Part shown: positions 46,501 through 58,100 of the stretch, in pieces | Layout of the letters: every line of letters begins with the position of its first letter | Position numbering within the stretch: the stretch's first letter is position 1 | NCBI RefSeq assembly: GCF_000237925.1 | Contig: NW_017385989.1 | Coordinates: forward strand, 1,657,954-1,721,953 | Direction: 5' to 3' | DNA length: 64,000 bases | DNA from: Schistosoma mansoni | Lineage: Eukaryota > Platyhelminthes > Trematoda > Strigeidida > Schistosomatidae | Made by a program: the position numbers and the translations under genes | The notes under the pieces: generated by a model | What the model was told of the DNA's origin: nothing | Database searches by the model: none | Seen by the model: only the letters and a program-made list of their open reading frames with translations

Positions 46501-47631
46501 ATGTTTTCTAGAAAAAAGCCGTAATCTTCTTTTGAACCTCTTTAACCTAACGATATTGTCCGTGTTCATTGTAAAACTAATGTCGCAATTAACCGAATCA
46601 AACAGTGTCTGTAGCTATCCTTAAAGTTGGCTCTTGTTAGAGACAAATAGTTTTTCAAGCACACTCATAGCAGTCAGCTACTGTTATTTGTTCACTGAAT
46701 TGAAGCATCAAAAGCCTCTCCTAAATATCATTCAGTTCGACTTAGCCTGAGGATTGAACTCACTTGTCCCAATTACTACGCGTAGTACGTTGCTTTATGG
46801 AGGTAAAAAAAATCTTTTGGCGGAAATCATTTTTGAATTCATATGGTCTGTAGTTAATGGAAACGTACGTATAGAGGATTACCAAGAGGCAACAACGTTT
46901 ATTTCTATCCTCCCAATTTCTCAGTTCCATTTAATAGTACAGCGCACAAACGACTATTCGCTGAGATGCAATCCAAAAACATGTACTAAACCATAAGAAG
47001 TTACTGTTGATGCCGGTTCTCTACATTGGCTAGGGACGATCAATTAAATGATCGGAGACCGGTATACATCAGTATCCTCACTAACTAGTTCTATTTGTTA
47101 TCTTATTGTGTTGTATTCAGTTGGTTATTCTGTATTTGTATGAAAACGAGTTGTTTCAATGAATGTATTATGATACATATGTATCGTTGAATTCCATCAT
47201 ATTACAGCGTTGGCTCACTGAGTTAAAGGCATAGAATACGTTAAAATATAGGACCTAGATGTTTACTTTTCTCTTTGAATAAACCACGCTTTAGTTAGAT
47301 ATGTTGAACGCAACTCGCTTTTGAGTAGTTTCATAATTGCTACGTGTAAAGCCCCCTATTAATCGCAACGATGACATACACAAGTATTCTCTTGATTTAT
47401 TCCAGTATCCAGGTAAGTGGCAATTAGACACAAGAATAAGTTGGATTTCAATACTATAGTATCTTCGTCTGTTTATAATTTATAATATAATTTTTTGTGA
47501 ATTCTATACTCTTCATATATATTAAAGTTAAACGAGAAGATGAAGATACTAGTGATCAAACTGAAACTGATCAGAATCCACAACAAAAAGAATTAAAACG
47601 ACGAAAACCGATCAAAGTGCGTTCATCATAA
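37402..47631 (+). CDS. TRAM1: TRAM1-like translocating chain-associated membrane protein (11 exons)
   Basis: TRAM is a multi-pass ER membrane protein that sits next to the Sec61 channel and helps insert nascent secretory and membrane chains. Exons are 37402-37530, 37569-37626, 37662-37774, 37811-38017, 38048-38101, 38137-38207, 38245-38352, 38384-38455, 38491-38562, 44763-44926 and 47528-47631. All phases close, giving 383 residues; human TRAM1 has 374. Recognisable conserved stretches are PPYFSHEFIITNHGDIVSV (N-terminus), KFNESAHLACFYALSTVWAV, YWLHDYPELYFQRVKN, TKLCMVVLVLHYGTDFFLHV (TLC-domain core) and the final membrane segment AAMLLFFTTQALMVWNFI. The last 65 residues are charged and Lys-rich, facing the cytosol. 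Eight introns of 30-38 nt are followed by introns of 6.2 and 2.6 kb. A poly(A) signal AATAAA lies at 47751. The gene converges on STT3A. Confidence 0.96.
37569..37626 (+). CDS. TRAM1: TRAM1 exon 2 (residues 44-62)
   Basis: Encodes GTHVLSSSFIFIQYNNTDE. The following intron is 35 nt (37627-37661, GTAGGT...TTTTAG). A nearer AG at 37648 would leave only 22 nt and was not used. Confidence 0.88.
37662..37774 (+). CDS. TRAM1: TRAM1 exon 3 (residues 63-100)
   Basis: Encodes NQENALLYSPGAKDLCVIFF, YTLICIVSHAVLQEYLFD. The following 36-nt intron is a multiple of three with no stop, so its retention would add 12 residues in frame. Confidence 0.93.
37811..38017 (+). CDS. TRAM1: TRAM1 exon 4 (residues 101-169)
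   Basis: Encodes KVTRKLCLTKVRLAKFNESA through WIKLFFITQ. The following 30-nt intron (38018-38047) is also a stop-free multiple of three. Confidence 0.94.
38048..38101 (+). CDS. TRAM1: TRAM1 exon 5 (residues 170-187)
   Basis: Encodes ICYWLHDYPELYFQRVKN, the most conserved TRAM signature. Followed by a 35-nt intron. Confidence 0.94.
38137..38207 (+). CDS. TRAM1: TRAM1 exon 6 (residues 188-210)
   Basis: Encodes ELIPARLFHATLYLLSISLA and YVG. The following 37-nt intron was preferred over a nearer acceptor that would leave 24 nt. Confidence 0.88.
38245..38352 (+). CDS. TRAM1: TRAM1 exon 7 (residues 211-246)
   Basis: Encodes LTKLCMVVLVLHYGTDFFLH and VSRALHLAEYKFAS. Followed by a 31-nt intron ending in TTAAG. 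Confidence 0.9.
38384..38455 (+). CDS. TRAM1: TRAM1 exon 8 (residues 247-270)
   Basis: Encodes FTIWNLAFIPVRMACVILGF and LTF. Donor GTAAGT, followed by a 35-nt intron. Confidence 0.88.
38491..38562 (+). CDS. TRAM1: TRAM1 exon 9 (residues 271-294)
   Basis: Encodes HGLGKYSVTLVQITDGNFNT and PSI; TDGNFN matches STGNFN of human TRAM1. Donor GTATGT opens the 6.2-kb intron. Confidence 0.9.
38580..38661 (+). mobile_element. AAAT-tailed retroposon, extreme 3' end
   Basis: Only the last ~70 bp remain (TGTGTGGCGCATATGTATCC, TTTGTACCAATATGTATG, TAAATAAATAAATAAAT). It lies 17 bp after a TRAM1 splice donor. Confidence 0.75.
38662..39173. other. Intronic DNA of TRAM1
   Basis: Nothing recognised. Confidence 0.5.
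39174..39715 (-). mobile_element. AAAT-tailed retroposon, full length with 14-bp TSD
   Basis: The element body is 39188-39701 (514 bp) in minus orientation. The direct repeat CAGCAACAGTAAAT at 39174-39187 and 39702-39715 is a clean target-site duplication. This is the best reference copy of the family. Confidence 0.92.
39716..40409. other. Intronic DNA of TRAM1
   Basis: Partly decayed sequence. A fragment near 40160-40210 (CGACGTAGAACCTGTACGTA) resembles the RTE 3' UTR, but the match is short. Confidence 0.4.
40410..40546 (-). mobile_element. RTE-like LINE RT C-terminal remnant
   Basis: The minus strand continues the RT frame past the duplicated block ([15 protein letters not shown], NDVAQNNLKWRKC-like). 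Absent from the other copy of the duplication. Confidence 0.7.
40547..41303 (-). repeat. Long inverted duplication, copy 2
   Basis: Reverse complement of 20412-21167 with only a few differences; for most bases, position x in copy 1 corresponds to 61714 minus x. Same decayed RT content and the same decay. Intronic in TRAM1. Confidence 0.9.
41505..42020 (-). mobile_element. AAAT-tailed retroposon, full length, older copy
   Basis: It runs from TTTATTTAAACACAAACATT to the GTACCAGGGCACGTTGGGGC end in minus orientation. It is more diverged than the copy at 39188 (for example GGGGACACACGTGGAGCC), so probably an earlier insertion. Confidence 0.82.
42021..42729. other. Intronic DNA of TRAM1
   Basis: Nothing recognised. 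Confidence 0.5.
42730..42805 (-). mobile_element. RTE-like LINE second-subfamily 3' tail
   Basis: The minus strand reads GCATCTCTGTGCTGTGGTAT to GTACGAAGTTCTACGTTGTG and a GACTGACTGACAG tail, as at 18532. Confidence 0.7.
42806..44404. other. Intronic DNA of TRAM1
   Basis: No coding signal. Parts could be old retroelement sequence, but no second copy occurs in the window. Confidence 0.4.
44405..44500 (+). mobile_element. RTE-like LINE second-subfamily fragment with 3' tail
   Basis: It starts TATTGGGATCACTCAGTAAG (RT region) and jumps to AAGTTCTACGTTGTGACC with the tail, so most of the 3' region is deleted. Confidence 0.6.
44763..44926 (+). CDS. TRAM1: TRAM1 exon 10 (residues 295-349)
   Basis: Completes an Arg codon, then IAAMLLFFTTQALMVWNFIT, HQRHRRDKQQ and a basic tail to KKEKRK. 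The acceptor is TGTTACAG. Confidence 0.94.
44927..47527. other. TRAM1 last intron
   Basis: The intron is 2.6 kb. Between about 45690 and 47340 there may be an old retroelement remnant: coding-like patches at 45995-46186 and 46754-46996 have no recognised domain, and the two AT-rich flanks are weakly alike. It is not assigned. Confidence 0.35.
47528..47631 (+). CDS. TRAM1: TRAM1 exon 11 (residues 350-383 and stop)
   Basis: Encodes the cytosolic tail VKREDEDTSDQTETDQNPQQ and KELKRRKPIKVRSS, then TAA at 47629-47631. AATAAA follows at 47751-47756. Confidence 0.93.
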
Positions 47632-47750
47632 TAATTACACATATATATGACCTTCCTTATACTTTCATTGAAAGTTTTTAAAATTGTTTCTATTAATTTT
47701 CTCAACTTGTTTTTTTCTCTTGTAAATGTAGACTACTTTCGGTATTTAAG

Positions 47751-47756
47751 AATAAA
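47751..47756 (+). terminator. TRAM1 poly(A) signal
   Basis: AATAAA 120 bp after the stop codon, followed by a T-rich stretch. Confidence 0.7.
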
Positions 47757-47769
47757 GGTCCTTTTTTTT

Positions 47770-48525
47770 CTTGTTTAAAGTGAACAAATAGGAAATGCTT
47801 ATTTTTCACTTTCGAGTTGTTGCCATATATTAAAATTTTTTTACATCTTTGTTGCTTTAATTCTAGCCAATTTTCTTTTTTCTTTTTCTTTTTTAAGAAA
47901 CTTTGTGTATGTGCTAGTAAATAAGTTGAGTAAATGAATCCAACAATTGTATAATATTCTTAATTCGAGTATAATTTACACTTTTGGTATTTGTTCTTTC
48001 TTCTAATACATGCTATGATAAGGGACTAAAACTGTATCGCAAGAAGAAGTGAAATGATATCAACTTGAAGATGGTAAGACTATGTAGGAAATGAACATGT
48101 AAACATAGGCTAACTTCTACCAGTTGAAAGGGACATTCAACTGTTCTCGAAATCACAGTATTACAATAAGATCATAAATAACTTCCTTAATAAATCATCT
48201 AACAATACTTAACGCTACTGTGTTACACAATATACGAGACCCCGTCAACGGATGCTAATTTGTAAGGCTGTGGCTTTAACTGTCCCCTTTTCCTACCTAG
48301 TCTCAGAGTTGGTAAAAGTAGTGAACGAGTGAGGCATGACGAAGCCGCTGTTTCGGGATAAGAAAACATAGTTGTCATTTGTACGATGATTAAACATCGC
48401 TGGAGTCCAGTGTTGTTAACATGGTGTTGGAACCAGGTGTAAGATATCCTTCGTAGCGACTGCAGGTACAGATTATCGATATATTGATAAGACAGAGTAG
48501 AAGCTATATTTACAGGTATTGCTCA
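47770..48525. other. Intergenic DNA between TRAM1 and STT3A
   Basis: T-rich just after TRAM1, then no recognised feature until the RT fragment at 48530. Confidence 0.5.
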
Positions 48526-48529
48526 CCAA

Positions 48530-48790
48530 CTTATTGAGTTTCGTTTAGGTAGACTAAATCATTATATAACAAGACGATATCGTCTACGTACTTGAGCAAC
48601 GTATTTCATTCGGGAGCATAATTACACCGTAAATGAAATCCTGCAATAGGTTTGTTGCAACAGCAACAGACAAAAATTTGCAAAAGAACGGCGATATAGG
48701 GTAACCCTGTCTTATTTCACTGTTGATCTCAATGATCCTTGCTCTTCCTAATGTGTCTTTGCACAAGACCTTTTAATATATGAGTAAATT
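48530..48790 (-). mobile_element. LINE RT fragment
   Basis: The minus strand reads INSEIRQGYPISPFF (usual form [13 protein letters not shown]) and then YVDDIVLL (usual YADD catalytic motif) after a break. It is a small, old RT piece and differs from the other LINE families here. Confidence 0.65.
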
Positions 48791-49011
48791 TCTTAAATGC
48801 AGTCGCATTCAACAAATTCCCAGAGTACAGCACTAACCAAGGAATTGGAAGCATATTCTTTATCGAAACTCCTTCGCAAACCGCTTTTTTTCAAATGCAT
48901 ATGGGATAGAAGGCCAGAAAGCGAAGGATAGTTATTTCAAAATTTAGAGAAATCCACTGTTAATTATCCTTTACATATAAACATATATTTTGAAAAAGGA
49001 AAATACAAAAA

Positions 49012-49160
49012 TTAGTTAACTCCTCGATTTGCATATGGTTTTACCCGGAATATTCGTACAAGCCAACTAGAAGAAGTAAATGCTTCCTCTAAACCGTGCA
49101 ATTCATAATTTCGATGCCCAATTACTTGACCACGTACACGATCAAATCCATGTGGCTTGG
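49012..49160 (-). CDS. STT3A: STT3A last exon
   Basis: Encodes [20 protein letters not shown] and [20 protein letters not shown], ends NRGVN and TAA at 49014-49012. The acceptor is TTTCACAG. Confidence 0.95.
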
Positions 49161-52100
49161 CTGTGAAAGAGTTTAAACAATGGATTTGCATGTTAAAAAA
49201 GTGAAGGAAATCACAATTCTTCAAATATAAAAAAATTATGGAGATAATGTATTGGTATATATTTAGCAAGAATTTATTCCTCTGCATTATAGTCGTGGTC
49301 AGTGATTAGAGACATTAAGTGATATGGCTTAAAGCTTATCACAGTGGTGCAAATAAATTCACCCTTTAGTTTCTTTACGACCTAAGTTCTAGTATTCTTT
49401 CTTGAATCATTTTTTTTAAAAGACATAATTATATGGACTGAACGAAGAATATTCTTTCCAATTTCTCATCCGGTTCTACAATTCTATATCTGAATTCATA
49501 ATCCATAAAATTGGCCAAGTCTTCGGTAGAGTACATCATTTAAAATTGTAACATGTGAATCAAGGATTGTTTGTTATCTGATTTGATTTTATATGACAAA
49601 CAATCCTTGATTCACATGTTATGATTTTAAATGATGTACTCTGTCTAAGACCTGGCTAGCGCCTTCAGCAAACAGTACTATTTCATCTGGATGTTTAAAG
49701 TCGGTATATAAGCCAGAAAGTTCATTTACAAACCGAAACAGTCAAATCTTAATGAATTGAAGTGAGCCATCCACAAAACTTTTTTTTCCAATCACTTATG
49801 ATATCTAATTGTGTACATTCTTGTGTTCAATAATTGTAGCTCATTAGATAATCAACCTATTCTACTGTTTAATGATGAGGCAGTATTTTGAGTGGCTATC
49901 AATTGGCCACACTATTTATTTATTTATTTGAACACATAAAAATTGGTACAAAGGGGCACCAAATACATATGAGCCACACAAATCTAATAAGATTTGTGTG
50001 AAGGCTGTGATACTACCCGGATGACCAAACCGAAGCAGGTTGTTTTCTTAGGGGACCATACCCGGAGACTTTGACCGAAAGATCTGATCCACAAGGCAGT
50101 GAAGCATCGTAAGGAGATGCAGTCCCATGGTAGCGGGTGACCAGCGATTGATTCATACGCCTTTTGTTTCATCAGGATCCTTTAGCCCATGTGCACCATT
50201 GGTTTGGAATGAGGGTTTTCCAACTCCCCTAGGTGGACTTTCCGTGTCCACCAACCCGGTTAAAGCGCCGGACATTTGCTTTTCGTCCTCTTAATTTCGT
50301 GAACAACACCCCCGCCACGAGAAGGCAGTGAGTAGGACTTCCCTGGTAGAGGCTATATACGCGTGGCCATGTGGGAGCATTTCGAGAGGGAGGGCGGACT
50401 CTCCCTACTCTTGGCCGTATCAGGGCATTTGGGGGGCTATACTGTATAGCCCCATTTTATTCATTTATCTTAATAATCCAAAATCTCTCCATCTATTTAC
50501 AACACTTTTAGTCGTCATGATGAAGATGCAACATTTCTTCTGAATCTTTGGGTTATTTAACCTTTTTTTTTACCTTTCCAAAAGCACTTATTCCTTTCAA
50601 ATAAGTTTACGTTATGGCTAGGATAAAAGTTAAATCCCGTATATAGACTTACTTTTATCAGTTTTCATTTCCCAGAATCGATAATAACTAAGTTTGTACA
50701 ATAAACAGTTTTGCATTGTAGAACTAGCTCTATCATCTACACGCATTTCACCATGTGGTGAATAATAATCATTTTCATGTACATGACGACCTTTTTCTGT
50801 ACTACCAGCTATACGTACCATCCAAATAAATTTATTGATATCTATTATGATGAAAGAATATAGTTAAAGGCACGTTTTGGAAAACGAAAATAAATGGTCT
50901 TTAAATATAACGGTATACTGTTTAATAATCGATTAGATGATAATTTCTAGTGTTCTCATTATGTTTGACACGTATCATAGGCTATGAACACGAACCAATG
51001 AGTGGTGGTACTCAGCTAGAATTATTACTAAACATTACCACATATTACCATTCTTACTAGTAAACACTAGTAGAATGTAACAAAGAAATATCCTTTCATA
51101 GTGTTGACAACCACTAGGGGAGGCCAGACCAAAACGTGGCACAAGTCCATGAAGTCACTGACAAGTGGACTGAGCCATGTTGGTAGGTGTAAACTACTTG
51201 GTTGGGATCCGAGAGATGATAACAACTAATGATTAGAGACCTTTAATGACATGGGTGAAAATCGTTTACAATGGCGAAAGTGCATCCACTCTTTGTGTTC
51301 TGCCGAATCCTAATCTTCTGAATTCTTCGTGTCCATTTCCTTTTTCTCCTTCCAAATTTATTTCACTGGATTATACTCCTTCAATAACATCTTCAAACCC
51401 TAATCTTTCACATGATGCTTATACTCTTACTACTTCTACCACTATGGTATTTGAATCGACAACTGCATCTCTGTGTTAATGTGGTATGGTAACTCGAACT
51501 GATATACGTACGTACGAAGTTCTACGTTGTGACTGACTGACTGACTGACCATTACCAACTCTCGAAACTAATTGAATGACTGAAGATAGTTTAGTTAAGG
51601 TACTCAATTTCTAAATCCAAAGTATTCATTTCTAGATCTTGCAATAAAAATGATTTTATCGTTTATATTTGTTTGTGAGATAGGATCTATGATCCATGTA
51701 CGATAAGTTGTTACGTCAGACCAATACAATGGCTATACCTTACTTAACATGTTCCCGTTGAGTTTTGTATGGTACATCAATCATTTAGGCTTCTTTCGTT
51801 TCACCCAAGAACATACTATTGATATAACGTAACAAAGTGGAATGTAGACCGCTTTCTTCAGTAGCATGTAGATTTGGGACAATGAAACTAAGGTTCTTTA
51901 TTTGATAACGTCTACTCAAACACCCTCAAAGTTCTACACCCGAGTTTACTTCATATGGCAGAAGCCTTGTTTATTTAAAACCCTATTCAAAAAGCAAATT
52001 TCTGGATGACTTGATACAACAACCTTGAATGAATCGTATTCCTAAGTAAAGCATGTGTGAAAATTATTATTTAAACTGCTTACCATCAGAACTGTACCCC

Positions 52101-55100
52101 AGTACACCACCGAAAATAACCAGTACATAATCAACATCTAATTCTTTCATAATTTCATAAGCTTCCTCTTCAGATGATGCCATAGCTTGACCCACACGAC
52201 CAATATGAGTATTATTCCATGTATTATTGTCCACAAGCACAGTACGATTAGCAATAGCAGTAATCTGATAGCCGTAATCCCACCAAGACATAATTTTAGC
52301 ATCCTAAGCGGTAAAAGTAATTAACAAAAACATACGTTATTAAACGAAATAAAGACACTTCTATGAACTGTTAAAAAGGATGGAACAACAGAGAACAAAC
52401 TTAATGGTCCATCCTCATTATGTCGTCACAACTAATAGTAACAATAAAGTCGTAAGGAGATACGATTAGTACTATATATTGTGTGTCTAATAGTAGTAAA
52501 TGTAGTCACAAGTAAAAAATTCATTACATCGTTGTTAAATATCATACGAATAACTCGGAGAGGGGTTTACTCGTTAAAACACTCGAGTTTCAATTAGTAG
52601 GCTGTAGGTTCAAACCCTGCTCCACCACATTGGTCCGGACAGCCAGGTATTATTACTAGTAAATATGACTAAAATGCGGCTCAAAAGCGTGCACATAAAC
52701 CTGTACTCGGTGAGAATGTTAAAATAAAACAAATAGTCGAGTTAACACATGCTCTTATGCAAGATGAACATGTCTACTATAAAGATTGATGTAAACTTTC
52801 TATTTATATCTGGCCACTGCTCAAAAGCACGTTTGGCAAGTGTTATAACGTATTGATTCGTTAATACGTATGAACGTGCAATGATACAGGAAATACGTAC
52901 GAGCAGTCTTGGGTGCTATTCGGTCCTTCCTATCTGCCTAGCCCAGCCGTTAAGTCCAGAACACAAATAACAGCCTCGGCAATATGAATCATTATTTACA
53001 AGCATACTGGGTTATATATACTAACCAAACAGACCACACATATCAAAAATAGAAAAATAACATTTGTACAGTAATTGGCCAATGTGGCTGTAGCTAGGGG
53101 GAAAGTAATCAATAATAATAGTTCCAAGGTCAAAATAAAGGTTATGATAAGAGGAACACAGAAACGATTAGGTCACTTATTTAACAACTATCCAATAGGG
53201 AATGGGCATATTGTATTTGTCCATAAATAGACCTCAGATTTAGGTTACTCATTTAACAACTATCCAATAGGAATAGGCGTATTACATTTGTCCATAAATG
53301 GACCTCAGATTTATGATTCATAATTCGCCAGGGGATACAACAGCAAGCAAGCAAATGCTCTAGTACGGCCGAGGGTGAGAAGAGCCTGCTCTTCTAAAAA
53401 TACCCTCACATGGTCTTGCGTATACAGCCACTACCAGGAAAGTCCTACTCACCACCTTCTCGCGGAAAGGGTGTTGACAAACCCTCATTCCGAACTAATG
53501 GTGCACATGGGCTAAAGGATCCTGAAAAAAAGCAAATGGCGTATGAACCTATTGTTGGTCATTGGTTACCATGGGACTGCATCTCCTGACGTCGCTCCAC
53601 TACCTTGTGGATTAAACATTTAGGTCAAAAGCTCGGGGTGTAGCCTTCAAAGAAAACCATCTGCTTCGGTCTGGGAACTCGGGCCCTTACATAAATGAAT
53701 GATTCTTTGGTAAATATCTATTTGGTGCCTCCTTGTACCAATGTTTATGTGTTTAAATAAATAAATAATAATGATAAATAAAGCAAGCAAATAGTTTGTT
53801 CATTATAAGGCGGCCAAATACAATGAGAACGGTGAAACGTTCGTCTAATGATCCCAGATTTTCAATACTGGTCTGACTTAGATCAGTTCATAATTTAAAT
53901 GAAATTCACCTAACTCCACACACCCCTACTACTAATACAATGAGTTAGTTTGTTATTAGGCTGTTGGAAATAGTTGGCGGAGAATCTTATTTAACCTAGA
54001 TTTCGTGACAGTTGACACTCGTCAGCAAAGGATATCTATAATCTTGAGGAAGCTGATACTATCAAGTGGATGTGAATCTGTATCATTGAGCTTTACAATC
54101 AGAGACGTCACTAATTAGATATTCGAACCATGACTGATCTCTTATTCGTTTATTTTCAACACAATTTTGTGAATGAATTTTTCAGTAACACGATACAATT
54201 CCAAGGTTAGTGAATGATTGATTTTAAAAATCTGTTCATCAGTTTCCCAGCTATAAGTTCAAAATTACGGCGAGACTATGTTATAATGGTCCGTCTACTC
54301 TTTACACATCACGTCAACTGAATCTTAAATAGTACAAATTGATAATTCTTCTAACTGAACTCTCGAATCGGTTTCCTAAGCTTTTCTAATAAACCCGGAC
54401 TAAATCTATGCGACAATTCGAACATAGAGAAAAGGTGTGAAGTATGAGAAGAACGCCTTACTCCAAGGTTAGTGTATGAAAAAATTGAACGTATTTATAG
54501 TATCTTAAATGGCCTTGACCTTCTGGAGGGTTCTGGGACCATACTAAACATGGTAGCAGGATACGTAGTCAGAAATGTGACACGTAACTCTTCACTTTCT
54601 AGATGCTACTGAGAAACATCTACTCAACCCTGATTGGATAAAATGTTTTCCGGAGTTTTCAGGACCTCTCTGGAGTTCTGCGAGGAATACTTTGGATCTC
54701 ATTACTAACATTACTAACGAAACAAAATAATGTTCTTGGTAATGTTGAGTGGTCAGACATAAGGGCTAAGGAAAATTCTATCCCTTCAGATGATGTTCTA
54801 AATAATAAGATAAGATTGTATCCAAAAAATGGTACTGAATAGGAATCATTGTCTGATCGTTGCCGCTACCTTAACGTGGAGGTCGGGTTTGCCTATCTCA
54901 ATGAACCAATCGAGCTACAATGTATGGGACAATCGTTCCTCAAGGTCCTACCATGCCAGGTAAGACTAAAAGCAGCAAACTCAAGGTCTGAAGGTGAAGT
55001 CGTACTACCCGATCGTTGCTGCTACCTTGACGTGGTGGTCGGGCTTGCCTATCGTGATGAAGCAATCGAGCTATGCTGACTGGAACAATCGTTCCTCGAG

Positions 55101-58100
55101 GTCCTACCATGCCAGACAGGTCGGTTGAAGAGCGGTGAGACTAAAAGCAGCAAACCCAAGGTCCGAAGGCGAAGTCGTACTGCTGACTGTACAGAGGTGT
55201 GACAGCAGTAAGGTGTTTCCTTCAGACAACCAGCATGACAGCGATCCTGCCTTCCCACAAGGAGGGGTGGGGTTAGAAAAGGTCGACCCTAAAAATGCAC
55301 ACCTCGCCTTATCCCACGGATATCCGTCTCCGGCGGTAAGGTTTTTTTGAAGAACGGAGCTAACACAAAAACTACCCACAAAAAGGTCGTGTGTGACCGA
55401 CCTCAAGCAGTTGTCCCTTGGGCACTGCGGTCACGCTCTCAGGTCATTAAGACCACTTCTAACCCAATTTCCTTTTCAGGTACCTCTAGAAGAATCCTTC
55501 CACGGTATGGGCAACCGGGAAGTGATAACTGCCCTCATACCTCTAACAACACTCAAGACCACTGTATTCATAATCAATCTCCTTCTTCACTTCCTACTAT
55601 TCCTTCTACCTTGACTTTCAACACTAAACTTCCTGTTCCGGTTTCCTCCTCAAGTGTCACCATGGCCAACGATTCTAGTGCGCGAAACGCTGTCCCAGGT
55701 CTACTAAAACCTCGCTCCAAACTACACATTGGAGCCTTCAACGTACGTACCCTATGCCAAATCGGTCAACAGGCCTCCTTAGCTAAAACTCTAGAATCTC
55801 GTACCATTGATGTATGCTGTGTCTCCGAAACACGCATACAGGATCCTAGTGTGGTCATTCACTTGACCTCACCTCGCCAAAATGGACAGCCGACGAAATA
55901 CGCCCTCCGTGTATCTGGCGACCCGTTGGCTAGTTCTCGCGGACTTGCAGGTGTAGGCATAGCACTAAGTACAAGGGCAGAACAGGCACTACTAGAATGG
56001 ATCCCCGTTAACAGTCGCCTGTATGCTGTCCGGCTAAATGGCTCCGTAAGAACTCGGAAGGATAGGGACACACGTCGTTGCCTTTTCGTCGTTTCTGCCT
56101 ACGCTCCCACTGACTGCAGCCATGATGAGGTGAAAGATGACTTTTACAGAAAACTCTCTGAGCTTCTTCAGAAAGCTAAGCGCTCAGACATAGTAGTCGT
56201 AGCGGGTGACTTTAATGCCCAGGTAGGCAGCTTAAATCAAACAGAAAGACATTTAGGTGGGTGTTTTAGTATTCCGGCTCAACGAACCGATAATAGTGAT
56301 CGTCTGTTGCAACTATGCTCAGACAATGGTTTATTTTTAGCAAGCACTAATTTTAAACATAAGGAGAGACATCGTCTAACATGGCGACCACCTGCACCAA
56401 ACCAACGATGGACTCAAATAGACCATATTGTCATCAGTCATCGTTGGAGAGGCTCAATAGAAGATTGTCGCTCGTATTGGAATACTTGTTTAGACTCTGA
56501 TCACGCTTTAATACGAGCGCGCATTTGTCTGCGCCTCAATGGACGCAGGAAAATTACACTAAGAAGACCCATTAGGATTGAACTGGAGGACGAGAAAGCC
56601 AAATGCGAATTCCAGAAACAACTGAGTTCACATCTAGGCAGTTCTGTAAACGAGACTGACCCAGATGCTGCTTGGAAAGACATACGAACAGCTGTGGAAA
56701 CAGCAGTAACATCTATTAGTCATTTAAACCATAGGGCTCCAAAAAACCAGTGGATTTCCTCTAAGTCTATTTCACTGATGGATTCGCGTAAACTCATCCC
56801 ATCAGGCTCTAAACACGACGAAGAGCGTAAAGAAATTAGATCTAGGTTAACTAAAAGTCTAAGGAACGATCGTGAGCAGTGGTGGGCAACGAAAGCAAAA
56901 GAGATGGAAAAGGCAGCGGCTGTAGGCAACACCAAGCAACTATTCAGACTAATAAAAGAAACCGGAATTAAGAAGTCAAGTGTAAGTGAGACAATCTCGG
57001 AAAAAGACGGAACCCCTATCTGTTCTCAACCCAAACGTTTAGAACGATGGGCGGAACACTTTAAGGAGCAGTTTAGCTGGCCTTCAGCTACTGCACAACT
57101 ACCCACTATTCCTAGAAAACCTGAATGGAACATTGAAGTAGGCACCCCAACCCTACTTGAAGTTCAAAAGGCTATAAGTAATCTGAAACGAGGAAGAGCA
57201 GCTGGTCCAGATGGATTGGCTCCAGAGGTCTTTAAATATGGTGGTCCAATTTTAGCGATTAGGTTGACTAATATTCTGGCTAAAATCTGGGAGACGGACG
57301 TAATCCCATCTGACTGGTCACAATCTCTGGTTGTCCCAATATATAAGAAGGGGCCAAAATCATCCTGTGATAACCATAGAGGGATTAGTCTGACTAACAT
57401 AGTATCTAAAATACTAGCCTCAATAATTATCGGGCGCCTAACTAAGACTCGGGAACTGTAAACACGAGAAAATCAGTGTGGCTTCAGACCTGGTCGTGGC
57501 TGTATCGACCACATATTCACCATTCGTCAAGTTTTAGAGCACAGACATGCTTATCGGCGTCCGACAATGGTAGTTTTTCTTGACTTGAAAGCAGCATTTG
57601 ACTCTGTAGACCGAGAGGTTCTGTGGCAGTGTCTGTCATTGAAAGGTGTACCTGAGAAGTACATAAACCTTGTGAAGGCTCTTTACTCGAACACTACCAG
57701 TCGAGTGAGAGCTTATGGCGAACTGTCATATGATTTTACAACCTCAAGTGGTGTCCGTCAAGGCTGTCCACTATCCCCGTTTTTGTTTAACTTCATTATA
57801 GACCTGTTGCTGCAAATAACACTCTCTTCGACTGAATCTACAGGAATTGATCTCCTACCAGGGGGACCACTAAGCGACTTAGAATACGCAGATGACATAG
57901 TCCTGTTTGGTGAAGACGCTGGCAAAATGCAGAGTCTTCTGTTGGAACTCAGTAATAATGCCAGGATGTTTGGGATGCGTTTCTCCCCATCCAAATGTAA
58001 ATTGTTACTCCAGGACTGGCCTGCGTCAACACCCGAACTAAGGATAGGGAGTGAAGTAGTCGAACGCGTCGACAACTTCACTTATCTTGGAAGTCTGATC

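Noticed and set aside
45690-47340. A retroelement in the last TRAM1 intron with two flanking repeats
   Set aside because: The two AT-rich flanks are only weakly alike and no protein domain could be recognised in between. Kept as an unassigned region.
52560-52630. A tRNA gene ending in CCA
   Set aside because: The B-box and T arm look right, but the T arm placement leaves TCCACCA as the acceptor strand with no complementary 5' strand. The D and anticodon arms do not fold well. It is better read as a SINE head.
54849-55180. Tandem 5' promoter monomers of the RTE-like LINE
   Set aside because: The AAGTCGTACT duplications at both outer edges and the continuation of the older copy at 58921 make a nested insertion the simpler reading.
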